Shown here piece after piece: positions 47,016-59,261 of a stretch of 64,000 nucleotides of DNA. A program made the translations under genes and the position numbers. A model generated the notes under the pieces. That model was not told the DNA's origin. It worked only from the letters and a program-made list of their open reading frames with translations, and ran no database searches. The stretch's first letter is position 1; every line of letters begins with the position of its first letter. Source of the stretch: Maea johnstoni (Eukaryota > Annelida > Polychaeta > Spionida > Magelonidae); contig OZ012700.1 in assembly GCA_963942565.1 (NCBI GenBank), forward strand, positions 6,786,253-6,850,252, written 5' to 3'.

Positions 47016-47305
47016 CCGGTCATGTTGTACTTTACAACCTCAATTCTGGTATGTTCCAGAATTGTACAGTTCTGGTACATACCAGAATTGTTCAAGCAAT
47101 GTAGCAATTCTGGTACGTACCAGAATTGCTGAAAGACACAATTCTGGTACACTGCAATTACCAGAATTGTTCTAACAATTCCGGTACGTTCTTGAATTGT
47201 TGGAGCAATTCCGGTACGTACCAGAATTGCTACTACAATTCTGGTACATACCAGAATTGTTGGAACAATTCTGGTACGTACCAGAATTGTCTTAAAATTT
47301 CCGAC
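47016..47305 (+). repeat. Palindrome array, left end
   Basis: After CCGGTCATGTTGTACTTTAC come eight units of about 24 bp, each CAATTCTGGTAC followed by its own reverse complement, separated by 6-13 bp. Some units are imperfect, and the fourth has a longer, asymmetric centre. The open frame at 47,126-47,368 is an artefact of the repeats. Confidence 0.9.
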
Positions 47306-47473
47306 TCCATCTTCGGCGTTGTGATTGCTTTACACGCGAAGATGAATGTCGCAAAAAGCAAGTATTGACGCAACTTGAAGTAACATTTAGATGTCACACA
47401 GACCTCCACCTCCCCGTGGTGTGTGATGGAAACAGGCCTTCAGCCTGGCTGACGGAGGCGCCATATCGTTTAT

Positions 47474-47475
<2 letters not shown>

Positions 47476-47560
<85 letters not shown>
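47476..47560. repeat. (TA)n microsatellite
   Basis: About 80 bp of pure TA, then TAAATATATTTATA phrases to about 47,640. Confidence 0.96.
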
Positions 47561-47562
<2 letters not shown>

Positions 47563-47639
47563 TATTTATATATATAAATATATTTATATATATATAAATA
47601 TATAATCATATTTAAATCGGATATATATAATCATATTTA

Positions 47640-48258
47640 AATTGGATCAGCTGGTGCAGCTGCCCGTACAGCAGCTAGAGTTCCCCGACGCATCACGTCT
47701 CTGATCTCAGGGACGGAATCATGGATGAGATTTGCCAGATGCCATTCGTAGGTTTCGTTCTCCTTTTCCTCACGCCTAATCGTGCGTCGTCTTCTTCTAT
47801 ACTGGAGCTCTTCTTCTCCTTCCCCTCTCTTCTTGTTGGCCAGGTGGGTTCCTCCATCCCGGTAAGAGTACCGCGTCGAGCGGGTGATGTCGAAGGCAGA
47901 GTGGTTGTGCCTGTAAAGGGTGCAGGCTTCTGTCTTTGCCTCTGATGGACTTGATTGTCCCTGATGCAAGGCGCTGTCTGAATTCTACTGAAAACTCCTG
48001 GGTACAGCGATATACCCAGGCCAGTTCTCTATTCCTGAGTATTTCATTCTTCTTGAGATGTTCCTTTACATGCTGATCGGTGAGTGGGAACCTTGGTAAG
48101 ACCCACTCAGGGAGATTTTTTGTTCTTTTCATTTCCTCCAAATCCTCATCACTCTTCCCAATAAAATAATCATTCTCAAGACGGAGGGTGATGGCCAAAC
48201 ACTCTGCTGGCAAGATGACAGCTCTAGGAGCAGGGAAAAAGATCTCTCGTATGCCCAT
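47640..48258 (-). CDS. Unrecognised host-like gene, probably frameshifted
   Basis: From ATG at 48,258 the minus strand reads MGIREIFFPAPRAVILPAEC, LPEWVLPRFPLTDQHVKEHL and ELAWVYRCTQEFSVEFRQRL. Near 47,940 the protein-like text moves to another frame: AKTEACTLYRHNHSAFDITR, then STRYSYRDGGTHLANKKRGE, a basic RRRRRTIRREEKENETYEWH, and a stop at about 47,640. About 200 residues in total; intronless apart from the frame change, which could be a 1- or 2-base indel or a sequencing error. No domain, signal peptide or membrane segment is seen. The charged, Arg-rich C-terminal half is probably helical. It lies inside the 12.5-kb insertion, so it may be cargo or a retrocopy. I do not recognise the family. 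Confidence 0.5.
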
Positions 48259-48494
48259 GACTGGTATACTCTTAAGACTGGTGGAGTGACTGCACTCTCC
48301 CCCTTTTAAAGCGCCCCCCCACCCCCCTCACCTGAGTGCATGCAAATGAGGTGGTTATTTTAACCAATTGCTAGATCTAAATCTTGCTCTAACTTCCTTC
48401 CTAGTGAGTTAAGTGCAATGTAAGCTATCCCCTGAAATTATCTCACAATACAATTAAGTGAGATAACTGCAATTTCAAAATAATATACATAACC
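48259..48494. other. Gap between the minus-strand gene and the BEL element
   Basis: CCCCCTTTTAAAGCGCC lies at 48,299-48,315, just upstream of the gene's ATG on its strand, with a (C)n patch. It could hold the 5' UTR or promoter; nothing is certain. Confidence 0.3.
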
Positions 48495-48499
48495 CTAGT

Positions 48500-49321
48500 T
48501 GTAACGGACAGAATACAGGTTTTGGTATTGGTGTGTTATGTGTGTTTATTGGAGGAAAATTGGTAAATGATTTCACTTTAATTTAATATGTGTGTGTGGT
48601 TATGTTTATTGTATGTCATTGATTACTGGTAGTAATGGTATTGTAGTTCAGAGTTTTGCCAATAGGTGGCTCCACTGGGAATTAACCCTTTGTGTTTAGT
48701 TCTTCCTTGGTCCAAAAGGAGGCTGGGAAGAGAACAAGAAGCCATTTAATTTGTCACTGTGTTTACATTGGAGAGCCCAAAGTTGTGAGTATTTGTCATT
48801 TATTATCAACCATCAAGTAATAAGTTGTACTGTATCTGTAATATAAGTGTCTTAGGTCAACATTGAGCTAATTATTGTGCATATGAGATTTAGGATTGTT
48901 AAGTTATACTTTAATGATTTCTGACATGTACATTGTGTAACCAGTAAGGATTTAGTTCTCTGTCCATCTAATTTGCATAACAATGAAATAGCTCATTTTG
49001 TCCATTTACTTCTTTCTGTCAGTTTCTTTGGTCATTATTATAACTTGGTCATTACAGTAACTTGATATACGAGTAACTTGTGTATTAAAGCATATTTAGA
49101 GATATTTGATGGGAAATATTGGTATATTTCTGTGTATTTTTGAGATTTGTGTACTTGGTGTATATTGAGGTTTTTCTTTGGTTGTTCTTTCTAGATTGAA
49201 CCACTTTCAAGATATCGCCACTGAAATGTCAAGCTGTATAACTCGTCATTAAATCGTCATCGTCAAGTGTGTTCAAGCTATGGCTCGTGTTATTTATAGC
49301 AAATGACTTATGACAACTACA
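48500..49321 (+). repeat. BEL/Pao 5' LTR
   Basis: 822 bp, TG...CA ends. It matches the 3' LTR along its whole length in a line-by-line reading. It contains GTATTAAAGC near 49,080, but no promoter element can be assigned with confidence. Confidence 0.97.
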
Positions 49322-49353
49322 TAGTTCAATAACTGTGCTTTGCTATACAAGAA

Positions 49354-51480
49354 TAATGGCTTCTGGTGGTTCATCTGATTCATTGGCCACAAATGGTAGT
49401 AAAGGCAAGCTACAAGAATATCGTCAAGCAAGGAAGGCAGCCAAGTCAGCTGTGACTAGGAAGGAAAATGAGATCTTCAATTCAATGCTGGGATACAGTG
49501 AAGAGGATTTCAAAGCTGTCAAAATAAAGAAAGCAGAATTATTGGAATCCATTAAGAGATTTCGACAGAGACATGGGGAATTCCACTCACTGCTAACAGA
49601 TGATGATGACAAGGAGGTGTCTCAAGAATATTATGATGATGTTGAGAGCAAGTATGTTCACTTAATGGAAAAAGTGAACAATTATTAGTGTTCAGTGGAA
49701 AGGAGACTTGCTCAAGGAATTGAAACAGACAAATCACTTCGACTTGGAGAATCGGCCAATGGTAGCAGGAACAGTCATCGGTCATCACTGTCAAGTGCTA
49801 TCGTGAAAGCAGCTGCAAAAAGAGCGGCTTTAAAAGCAGAAATTGCATCATTGACTAAGCAACAGGAGTTAGATGAACAAGAAATGAAGATACGCCAACA
49901 ACGAGAGAAACTTCGCCTCGAAACGGAAATGGTGAAACTTGAAGCCGAGGAAAGTGTGTTGGCCGAGGCCGAAGGGCAGTGTGGACAGACTCGGCTAGGT
50001 GGCGCCACTAGTGTAACTTCTAAAGAGAGCAAGGATCAATCGCAGGGCCATGCGACCCTGTCAGGAGGTGGCGCCACTGGTGTGCAAGCAAGTCATTATG
50101 AGCTTCGCGCATCGGAACAACATCCAATAGGTGGCGCCACTGGTGTTCAAGCAAGTCAGCATGGACTTGGTGCTTCGCAACAGCATCTAATAGGTGGCGC
50201 CACTGGTGTTCAAGCAAGTCAACATGGACTTGGTGCTTCGCAACAGCATCTAACAGGTGGCACCACTGGTGCACATCCACAGACTCGTCCAACAGATGGC
50301 GCCACTGCTGAACATCTACAGCCACATCCAACTGAACTTTGTGCACCTACGCAGTATTATGCCATAAATCCTACTGGCATACCTTCCGGACATTCTCAAC
50401 TGATAGGTGGCAGCACTGTGCCTTCACAGTTAAATCCATTGGCGCAAGAATACAGGCCTGATAGTGAAAACAGCAACTTAGTGCATATCATTCAAGAAGG
50501 GCAGCACCAGCAGAGACAGCTACTTGATGCGATGCAGATTCCTAAGGTGGAATTGATGACTTTTGACGGTGACCCACTCAAATACTGGGGTTTTATCCGT
50601 ACATTCGACAATAATGTGGAACGGAACACTGTTGATAGTGGCTCAAAGTTGTCTTGTCTTCTGCAATATACCACAGGCAAAGCAAAAATGGTCATTCAAA
50701 GTTGTGCAGTAATGAGGCCTGAGGAAGGATATGCAAGGGCTCGTCAACTTTTGGAGGAGAGATTCGGCAATGCATTTGTGATTACAGAAACTTGGATCAA
50801 CAAAGTAACAAACGGTCCTGCTATCAAACCGCATGAGAGAGATAAGATTCAAGATTATGCAGATGAATTGAGGAGTTGTGCGGACACTCTACATGCCATG
50901 GGAAACACTGCAGAGATCAGTTCACAGAGCTCTTTGGTGAAAATAATTAGTCGTCTGCCATTCTTCATGCAACATAAATGGAGATCAAAGGCTCATCAGA
51001 TACGGAAAGTGAACATGAGAAACCCAAACATTGATGATGTTACAAAGTTTGTCTTGGAGGCTGCTGAGGTAGCCAATGATCCTGTTTATGGGGGACTTGT
51101 TGATACCAAAGAGAGGCCTGAATGGCAGAAGAGGACAGTCAGGAAAGGCAGTAGCTATAATTCTGCCACTGAAGTCAACAGTGAGAATCGCCGTTCCAGT
51201 TCCGGTTCCAGTGCGTATGTTGTGAAGTGTTTCAAGTGTGCTGGTGCTCACTCACTGTTTGGCTGTAATTCATTCAAAGAGATGAAAGTTGAGGACAGAC
51301 TTAAATTTGTGAATGACAAGAAATTGTGTTGGAACTGTTTGAAGCCTGGGCACTTTTCAAGTCGTTGCTGGCTGAGACGCACATGCTCTGTACCAGGATG
51401 TGGAGCAAAGCATACAAAGTTTTTACATATGCTTGATGGTACTGACACTAGGGAGCCAAGTGCACCTGTGGTTCCAGCTG
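49354..51480 (+). mobile_element. BEL/Pao gag region
   Basis: It encodes an N-terminal helical part, a long charged coiled-coil-like stretch (KQQELDEQEMKIRQQREKLR), then a low-complexity segment with repeated GGATGVQASQHGLGASQQH units, then the conserved gag-type block around IPKVELMTFDGDPLKYWGFI. It ends in two zinc knuckle-like clusters (CFKCAGAHSLFGC and CWNCLKPGHFSSRC). The imperfect gag tandem repeats (about 50,066-50,310) are a variable feature of this copy. Confidence 0.9.
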
Positions 51481-51559
51481 TGATATCAGAGGCTCAAAGT
51501 ACTTTTGCAGAAGTGGATCATGGTGTGAATTATAGTGTTTCCGGACCTAGTCAAGCGAT

Positions 51560-54500
51560 GCGGATTGCCCTGCCAATCGTGCCAGTGATTGTTCGTGCTC
51601 CGGGATCTCGACGGTCAATGCATACGTTTGCATTACTAGACCCTGGTTCCACTAACACATTTTGTTCTCAGGAACTAGTACAGCAACTCGGTGTTAGTGG
51701 TGAGAAGGAACTGTTGTCTTTAACAACACTGGAGAAGACAAATAGTGAAACTGAGACTCTTGTTGTATGCCTAGAGGTTTCAGATGTGTCAAAGGAGAAT
51801 GTGTTGAAGATACCCGAGGTGTATACAAGGACAGTTCTGTCTGTCAAATCTGAATAACCTTTGCAGATCTGAAGATTTGAATAAATGGAAGCATCTTGAG
51901 GATGTCAAGTTCCCGGAAATTGATGCTCGCAAGGTGGACCTATTGATTGGCCAGGATGTTCCCGATGCCTTAATCCCAATAGACCTCAGACGTGGGAAAC
52001 CAGGTGATCCGTATGCTACGAAAACTATATTGGGATGGACATTGAATGGGCCACTAGGTGGCGCCAGCAGCAAACGCAAAGCCACTTCCAATTTTGTACA
52101 AGTTGATCATGACCTCAACGAACAGTTGGAAAGGTTTTGGAAAATTGAGGGTCAAGACTCATTGGTTGGAGAAAAGCGAGGCTTATCGATTGAAGACAAA
52201 CGTGCGGTTTCCATTTGGGAGGATTCCATCCATCATAAAGAAGATGGTCACTACATGCTGTCAATTCCGTTCAGGCGACGCCCACCTTTCTTGCCACCCA
52301 ATAGAGAAATGGCAGAGAAGAGATTGGAATCCCTTCGAAGACAACTTACAAGAGATGAGACCAAGCACAATGCTTATACTGATTTCATGAGTGATCTCTT
52401 AGAAAGAGGTTATGCGGAGAAGGTTGAGGAGGACCAGCTCAACAGAAGTGATACAGTGTGGTATCTTCCGCATCATACCGTGCATAACCCGAAGAAACCT
52501 GACAAAGTTCGCGTCGTGTTTGACTGTAAGGCAAGCTTTCAGGGTGTATCACTGAATAGCCAGGTGTTACAGGGGCCGGACCTTCTGAATGGATTGCTTG
52601 GTGTGCTACTGCGTTTCAGACAGTATCCAGTGGCTATCATGTCAGACATTGAAGCCATGTTTCATCAGGTGGGTGTTGTACCTGAAGACCGAGATGCGCT
52701 ACGCTTTTTATGGTGGCCAAATGGAGACATGGATAAAGAGCCTGAAGTGTACCGAATGACAGTGCACTTGTTTGGAGGTACTTGGAGCCCTAGCTGTTGT
52801 TCTTTTGCTCTGAGCCGCACAGCCGAGGACCATCGTGACATGTTTGATGCTGAAACAGTAGCTACTGTGCTGAAAGACTTTTACGTCGACGACTGTCTAA
52901 AGTCTGTTGTGAATGAAACCAAGGCCATCCGCATGGTAGACCAACTGTGCACTCTTCTAAAGAGAGGTGGTTTCAGACTTACCAAGTGGATAAGTAACAG
53001 CAGGAATGTCTTGTCTACAATTGAAGAGGAGGACAGGGCAAAACAGGTCAAAGGTCGTGACCTCAATTGTGAAGCTCTTCCTACAGAGCATGCTCTTGGT
53101 GTTTACTGGGACGTAGAGTTGGACTGCTTCAGTTTCAAGATTACATTAAGTGAAAAACCTTTGACAAAGCGAGGACTGCTTAGCATTGTCAGCTCAGTGT
53201 ATGATCCGCTTGGATTTGCTTGTCCGTTCACAATCACTGCAAAGAAGCTTATCCAGGATCTCACACGTTCCAAGTTAGACTGGGATGACGTGTTGCCAGA
53301 TGATGCATTAGAGACATGGTTGTGCTGGAGGCAAGATCTAGAGAAGATGGGAAAGTTCAAAGTTCGCCGGTGTATACAGCCCGAACTAAAAGGGGAGATA
53401 ATGCAAATCCAATTACATCACTTTGCAGACGCTTCTCAGATGGCCTATGGTGCAGCAAGTTATATAAGATTGACAGACTCTGAAGGACATACTCATTGCT
53501 GCCTGTTAATGGCCAAATCACGTCTAGCTCCGATCAAACAGCTGACCATCCCGCGATTAGAACTGACAGCAGCAACTTTGGCGGTTCGTCTTGATCACAT
53601 GATTCGACGTGAACTGAACCTACCCATTCACAGTTCAACTTTCTGGACTGATAGTACATGTGTGCTGCAGTATGTCATTAGTGAAGATAGACGTTTTCAC
53701 ACCTTTGTTGAGAATCGGGTGTCAACTATTCGTGAAGGTTCCTCTCCTATGCAATGGCGTTATGTGGACTCACAATCCAATCCAGCTGATGACTGTTCGA
53801 GAGGATTAAGTGCAGATGAGATGCTTAATCAGCAACGATGGAGTCAGGGTCCTGCTTTCTTAATGCAGGAAGAGAGCACATGGCCAAAAACACCCGACTT
53901 AAAGCAACAAAACCTTGACAATGATCCAGAGATCAAAAAGGCAAAGACTTTCCATGCTGTACATGCAAGTGACACTACTAGCTTAGACAAGCTCCTAGAG
54001 AGGCGTTCCTCTTGGCATGCTTTGAAAAAGAACATTGCATGGTTGCTGAGATTCAAAGAGTGGATTATGAAGAAAAATGGCAATGTGGTGAAAGTGGGTC
54101 CATTGTCAGTAGAAGAGACCGAAGCAGCTGAAATTGCAGTCATTCAATACCTTCAAAGGCAACATTTTGGAAGTGAGGTTGCTGCACTGGACAGTACCTG
54201 TGGTAATGCTGCATGCAAAGTGAAGCGTTCGAGTAGTCTCTTTCGCTTGGGACCAGTGATGTCATCAAAAGGCGTATTGGTTATTGGTGGTAGATTGCAA
54301 AATGCGCCCCTTCCAGAAGACGTGATCCATCAGATGATTTTACCCAGAAACCATCATGTGGTTGACCTGATTGTCAAGGATGCTCACGAGAAATTAGGTC
54401 ATAGTGGTAGAGAGTATGTTCTCTCTGACATCAGACAGAAGTATTGGATCGTTGGTGCCAGGTCAACAGTGCGCAGAGTATTAAGTGGGTGTTTTGACTG

Positions 54501-55497
54501 CAAAAGGCGTTGTGCACCACCATGTGGACAAAAGATGGCGGATCTGCCAGAGAATAGAGTTACCCCCGGAGATGCTCCCTTCACTTACGTGGGTGTAGAC
54601 TTTTTTGGACCTTTCTTTGTGAAACGTGGCAGAAGTCAGTTAAAACGCTACGGTTGTTTGTTCACGTGTTTCGCAATCAGGGCTGTGCACATCGAGGTTG
54701 CCCACTCGTTAGATACTCATTCGTTCATAAACGCCCTTCAAAGGTTCATGAGTCGCCGTGGACAACCCAAGGAGATAACATCTGATAATGGTACAAACTT
54801 TGTTGGAGCCGAAAAGGAGCTCAGAGAAGCAATTGCAGGTTGGAATCAGAAGCAGATTCATGAGTACCTACACCAAAATGGAATTCAGTGGAACTTTAAC
54901 CCACCTGCTGCATCTCACATGGGAGGTGTGTGGGAAAGACTCATCCGCACAGTACGCAAGGTATTGAGGGCAGTGATGAAGGAACAAGTGGTTGATGATG
55001 AGGGCCTGTCAACGCTGTTATGTGTTGTGGAAGCAATTGTGAATGGTCGACCCTTAACGACAGTGTCAGCTGATCCAAAGGACCTGGAGTCATTGACACC
55101 CAACCATCTGCTACTTTTGAGATCAGGTCCTTCACTGCCTCCTGGGTGTTTTGTGAAGGAGGACCTGTACACTAGACGACGATGGCGGCAAGTACAATAT
55201 ATGGCCAATTTGTTCTGGTCCAGATGGGTCAAGGAGTATTTGCCTATACTACAAAATAGGCAAAAGTGGTTCCAACCCAAGAGAAATCTGGAGATAGGTG
55301 ACATTGTGTTAGTCGTTGGTGAGACAACGCCCCGCAGCGTGTGGCCCATCGCTAGAGTGGTGAAAACTTTCCCTGGAAGGGATGGTTTGGTACGGGCAGT
55401 AGAGGTAGAGACTAAGACAACAACTTTGAGGCGACCAGTCAACAAAGTGTGCTTGCTGGAGGAAGCTGATTTCTCAGACATTGGAGTTAAGAGTTAG
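51560..55497 (+). mobile_element. BEL/Pao pol region
   Basis: Protease with ALLDPGSTNTF near 51,635. Reverse transcriptase from about 52,500 (RVVFDCKASFQGVSLNSQ, MSDIEAMFHQVG) with the catalytic FYVDDCLKS near 52,880. RNase H at about 53,415-53,800 (HHFADASQMAYGAASY, WTDSTCVLQYV). Integrase with a zinc-binding HEKLGHSGREYV ... CFDCKRRC near 54,385-54,510 and catalytic-core phrases YVGVDFFGPF, TSDNGTNFVGAEKEL and SHMGGVWERLIRTVRK. The DNGTNFVGA and GGVWERLI phrases are typical of BEL/Pao. Antisense open frames here are shadows. Confidence 0.95.
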
Positions 55498-55612
55498 AAA
55501 CACTTTCAATGTGCTTCTGAGGTGTAAGATGAAGTGACAATGCTAAATGAACTTTCTGTCCTTAAGTTTAGAATGGTAAATGTTCGATTGATGCTCACAT
55601 TTAAGGGGCCGG

Positions 55613-56434
55613 TGTAACGGACAGAATACAGGTTTTGGTATTGGTGTGTTATGTGTGTTTATTGGAGGAAAATTGGTAAATGATTTCACTTTAATTTAAT
55701 ATGTGTGTGTGGTTATGTTTATTGTATGTCATTGATTACTGGTAGTAATGGTATTGTAGTTCAGAGTTTTGCCAATAGGTGGCTCCACTGGGAATTAACC
55801 CTTTGTGTTTAGTTCTTCCTTGGTCCAAAAGGAGGCTGGGAAGAGAACAAGAAGCCATTTAATTTGTCACTGTGTTTACATTGGAGAGCCCAAAGTTGTG
55901 AGTATTTGTCATTTATTATCAACCATCAAGTAATAAGTTGTACTGTATCTGTAATATAAGTGTCTTAGGTCAACATTGAGCTAATTATTGTGCATATGAG
56001 ATTTAGGATTGTTAAGTTATACTTTAATGATTTCTGACATGTACATTGTGTAACCAGTAAGGATTTAGTTCTCTGTCCATCTAATTTGCATAACAATGAA
56101 ATAGCTCATTTTGTCCATTTACTTCTTTCTGTCAGTTTCTTTGGTCATTATTATAACTTGGTCATTACAGTAACTTGATATACGAGTAACTTGTGTATTA
56201 AAGCATATTTAGAGATATTTGATGGGAAATATTGGTATATTTCTGTGTATTTTTGAGATTTGTGTACTTGGTGTATATTGAGGTTTTTCTTTGGTTGTTC
56301 TTTCTAGATTGAACCACTTTCAAGATATCGCCACTGAAATGTCAAGCTGTATAACTCGTCATTAAATCGTCATCGTCAAGTGTGTTCAAGCTATGGCTCG
56401 TGTTATTTATAGCAAATGACTTATGACAACTACA
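55613..56434 (+). repeat. BEL/Pao 3' LTR
   Basis: 822 bp, the same as the 5' LTR, starting after GGGGCCGG and followed by the target duplication CTAGT. Confidence 0.97.
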
Positions 56435-56439
56435 CTAGT

Positions 56440-58540
56440 AGTCAAGTGTAATGATACTTATCTTAAACGTTGTGTCAAAATGCTACTAAGTGAGCTAATT
56501 GCAATTCCATATTAAGGAGGTAAGCTTGAACCTTTCATCATATCTTAAACTAGTTAAGGGGCAAGTAAATGGTCCGCAGACCTCAAATTTTCAAAATGGA
56601 TATATGCTCTTCTTTCAACTTAGTTAAAAACTTACTGGTATTTTTGGCAAGACAAAAGTTATGTCAGGCAAGTAAGAAATCATTAACTATTTGCCATGAC
56701 AAGTTTGTTCTGAAAAATATGTTGGTACTACTACTACTACTACTACAACTACTACTGTGATCTAATGATAATAATGTAAAGAATAACATTGATAGTATGT
56801 TGGCACTACTACTACTGTGACCTAATAATAATAATGTAAAAAATAACAATAATAATAATCAAAATAATAATTATACCACTTCTACTACTACTACTACTGT
56901 GATCATCAGCATCATCCTGAAGAATACTAATAAAGATAATAATACTAATAATATTTTTTTACACTGACACCAAGGGTTTTACATCGGAGGTGTCATACTT
57001 ATTAGTCAGATATGAGACCAGAGGAAAGTGATGATACTTTTGGGTAAGGGAAGAATGTACATCTAGAAAGGTAGATTTCATTCAATATCATTTATTTAAC
57101 AAGAGATGTATATTGCAATAGCATACAAAACGCCAGCTTGCATGCTTGCTATATCAATTACAAATCATAACACACATACACAATAAAATACTCTTACACA
57201 ATATTGCCTCATGAAGAAACAATAAATTACTGCAATTATTAGTCAATTTTAATACACATGAACTCCCTTGCAAGTATAGGACTGTACATATGAGATTATA
57301 ATAACCTTAGAGCCTTGTATTGGGGAATCAGCCATACTTCTTTGAAAACGGAGTGAAATATCAATATTATACAGGGGACACTTTTTTTCCCCAAAATATC
57401 TAGAACACCAGTTAACCCAGGGCACGAAAAGAAAAATGTCAATTGAACCCCTACCAACTCTTACTGTCCTGAATCTATGCGTTATTTGAAGTTATCTTTA
57501 AAAGTATCATAAATCCAGACAACACTGATCAAGAGCTTAAGGCATGAAGGGGTAATATTAGGACATCTATATATAAATATAACAGGCAATTTCATTGAGA
57601 TTGATTTATCAACTACAAGGATTTGACGAGAGCTGATGGAATTGTGAGACCACTGTGATACTATACTCAGTTTGACTTATCCATTCATCCCCAGAATTTA
57701 CCGCAAAAAAGTGTGGATTGGTTGGTATGACACTTTTGAAAATAACAGAATGAAGTATGAAATCACAACATATTATTACCCTCTTATGCTGAAAACACCC
57801 CCAAACCACTGTGTCAATTCCATATTCATCATTTAGGGGAGTAGTCACAAACTTTACTGTTAAGTCAGTATCTAAATCTCTCTCGGGGTATTTGTGTGGG
57901 GTTTTCACAATCTACTCTCAGGCCTAGGAGTTTTATTATCATATCCCCAGAATCACACTTTTTTACCCTTTTTTTTTGCATAAAACACCCGCAAAACACT
58001 GTGTCAAAATGCATATTCATCACAGCAGTTATGATAATGCAGGTTGTTTAAACTCTATGACAACCCAATTGTGTACACTAGGTAATTTCTTCCTCCGCTA
58101 CTTCCTCTCATTAACACCTGTTTATTTGGTCTGGGAAGGGATAATAGGATTGGGGGAAAATTGCACTTACGCTAAGTGACTGAATCATTGGCCTCAGGTT
58201 TAGGGATGTAGGGGTGAATAGAGACTGATTGCAATTGCAGACAGGATGAAGGTGCTCAAAATGCCCAACTGAATAGTGTATATATTCTGTGTCTGGTTAG
58301 AATTCTATTGCATAGCTGTTAATGACTCTCCAACTAGTCAACTTTATATATGATTTTTTGTATGCCAAATGTTATGTAATACACAACTGAAACATTGCTA
58401 TATTGCTACTTCGAAAGAAGTTTATTTGAATATAAGGACAATAAAATGTCAGAACAGAACAACAGAACACCCCTATTTATTGATTACTTACATTATATCT
58501 CAACCTACTTAGCCACCAGCCTTCCCGCCTGCAACGTCCC
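56440..58540. other. Non-coding stretch right of the BEL element
   Basis: It contains (CTA)n and (AAT)n patches at 56,730-56,960. A worn MITE-B-like piece lies at about 57,411-57,556 (GTTAACCCAGGGCAC ... AAGGCATGAAGGGGTAA). No gene is recognised; open frames at 57.6-58.2 kb lack protein character. Confidence 0.45.
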
Positions 58541-58770
58541 GGGGCCTGCTCTGACGGCCATGTGGTCTAAGGCGCCGCCTATGACTGCACGCTGTCTCTC
58601 ACCTCTGCCTGGGTTTGAATCCCGGCCTGGGCATGTGGGAACATTGCCAGTGACTTGGGGTTAGGCGGTGGTTTTCGCCGGGTTCTCCGGTTTCCTCCAC
58701 TACTTACAACTGGCTAGTCACGAATAAGCCATAATTGGCATAAATGTGACGAAAAACAAAATTCCAAATC
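58541..58770 (+). mobile_element. tRNA-Leu-derived SINE, full-length
   Basis: It starts GGGGCCTGCTCTGACGGCC. Its A-box-like GGCCATGTGGTCTAAGGC and B-box GGGTTTGAATCCCGG are RNA polymerase III promoter parts. The head resembles tRNA-Leu (GGTCTAAGGCGCC with a long variable arm). The tail runs from GTTAGGCGGTGGTTTTCGCC to ACAAAATTCC. It is the best copy of the family in the window. Confidence 0.92.
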
Positions 58771-58866
58771 CAAATCCTGCAACGTCCCTAACAGCAAAAT
58801 TTGACAGCTGTCAGCCCGGTTCATTCCAGTAATCTTAACTAAACCTGACACCTAGCGGCAAAGAAA

Positions 58867-59215
58867 ATGAGGTCACAAAGTGCCAAACTAGCCTTAAGAT
58901 ATAGGCTTAAAATGAATAATCTTGGATATCACTATAAAAACAACAAGACTGACCTGTGCTGCCCTCTATGCAGCAAGGATAGAGACGACATGAATCACCT
59001 GGCCGCTTGTGAATCATACGGACACATAAATAGCAGACTGAAGTTGAGTGACCTATAGATATATAGCAATGAAACTGATGACATTTGCAGAGCAACTGAG
59101 GCAATAAGAGAAAGAATGGAATATAGAGAGACCCAACTCCTGACAAAGCAGTGAGACTCCAGAAATTGGAGAAGGGAAGAAAGAAAGAAAGAAAAAGAAA
59201 AAAACTATCAGATCA
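58867..59215 (+). mobile_element. C-terminal piece of another LINE
   Basis: It reads SAKLALRYRLKMNNLGYHYK then CCPLCSKDRDDMNHLAACES, with the CPLC...D..HL..C knuckle that ends many non-LTR reverse transcriptases. A short stop-ended tail and an (AAAG)n stretch near 59,180 follow. It is distinct from the I/Jockey-type family above and 5'-truncated. Confidence 0.65.
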
Positions 59216-59261
59216 GTTCATTTCGTATGGCGACGGAAGGAAGGCAGGACGGATGGCAGGC

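Larger units (their letters stand above)
48500..56434 (+). mobile_element. BEL/Pao LTR retrotransposon, very young
   Basis: 7,935 bp bounded by two 822-bp LTRs (TGTAACGG ... CAACTACA) that are identical by eye, and by the 5-bp duplication CTAGT (48,495-48,499, 56,435-56,439). Identical LTRs mean recent insertion. Internal order: gag with CCHC knuckles, protease, reverse transcriptase, RNase H, integrase, the BEL/Pao order. No envelope gene. A purine-rich AAGGGGCCGG precedes the 3' LTR. I did not recognise a tRNA primer site beside the 5' LTR. The coding region has about two breaks, so this copy looks nearly whole but defective. Confidence 0.97.

Noticed and set aside
47126-47368. A Cys/Asn-rich repeat protein (NSGTYQNCW units)
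   Set aside because: It is a translation of the palindrome array, and the same peptide appears from the inverted array at 59.3 kb.
54915-55481. Long antisense open frame within the BEL/Pao pol region
   Set aside because: It is the shadow of the conserved integrase coding on the plus strand.
58541-58770. A tRNA-Leu gene suggested by A and B boxes
   Set aside because: The cloverleaf is not complete, the same head and tail recur as dispersed copies, and the tail is SINE-specific.
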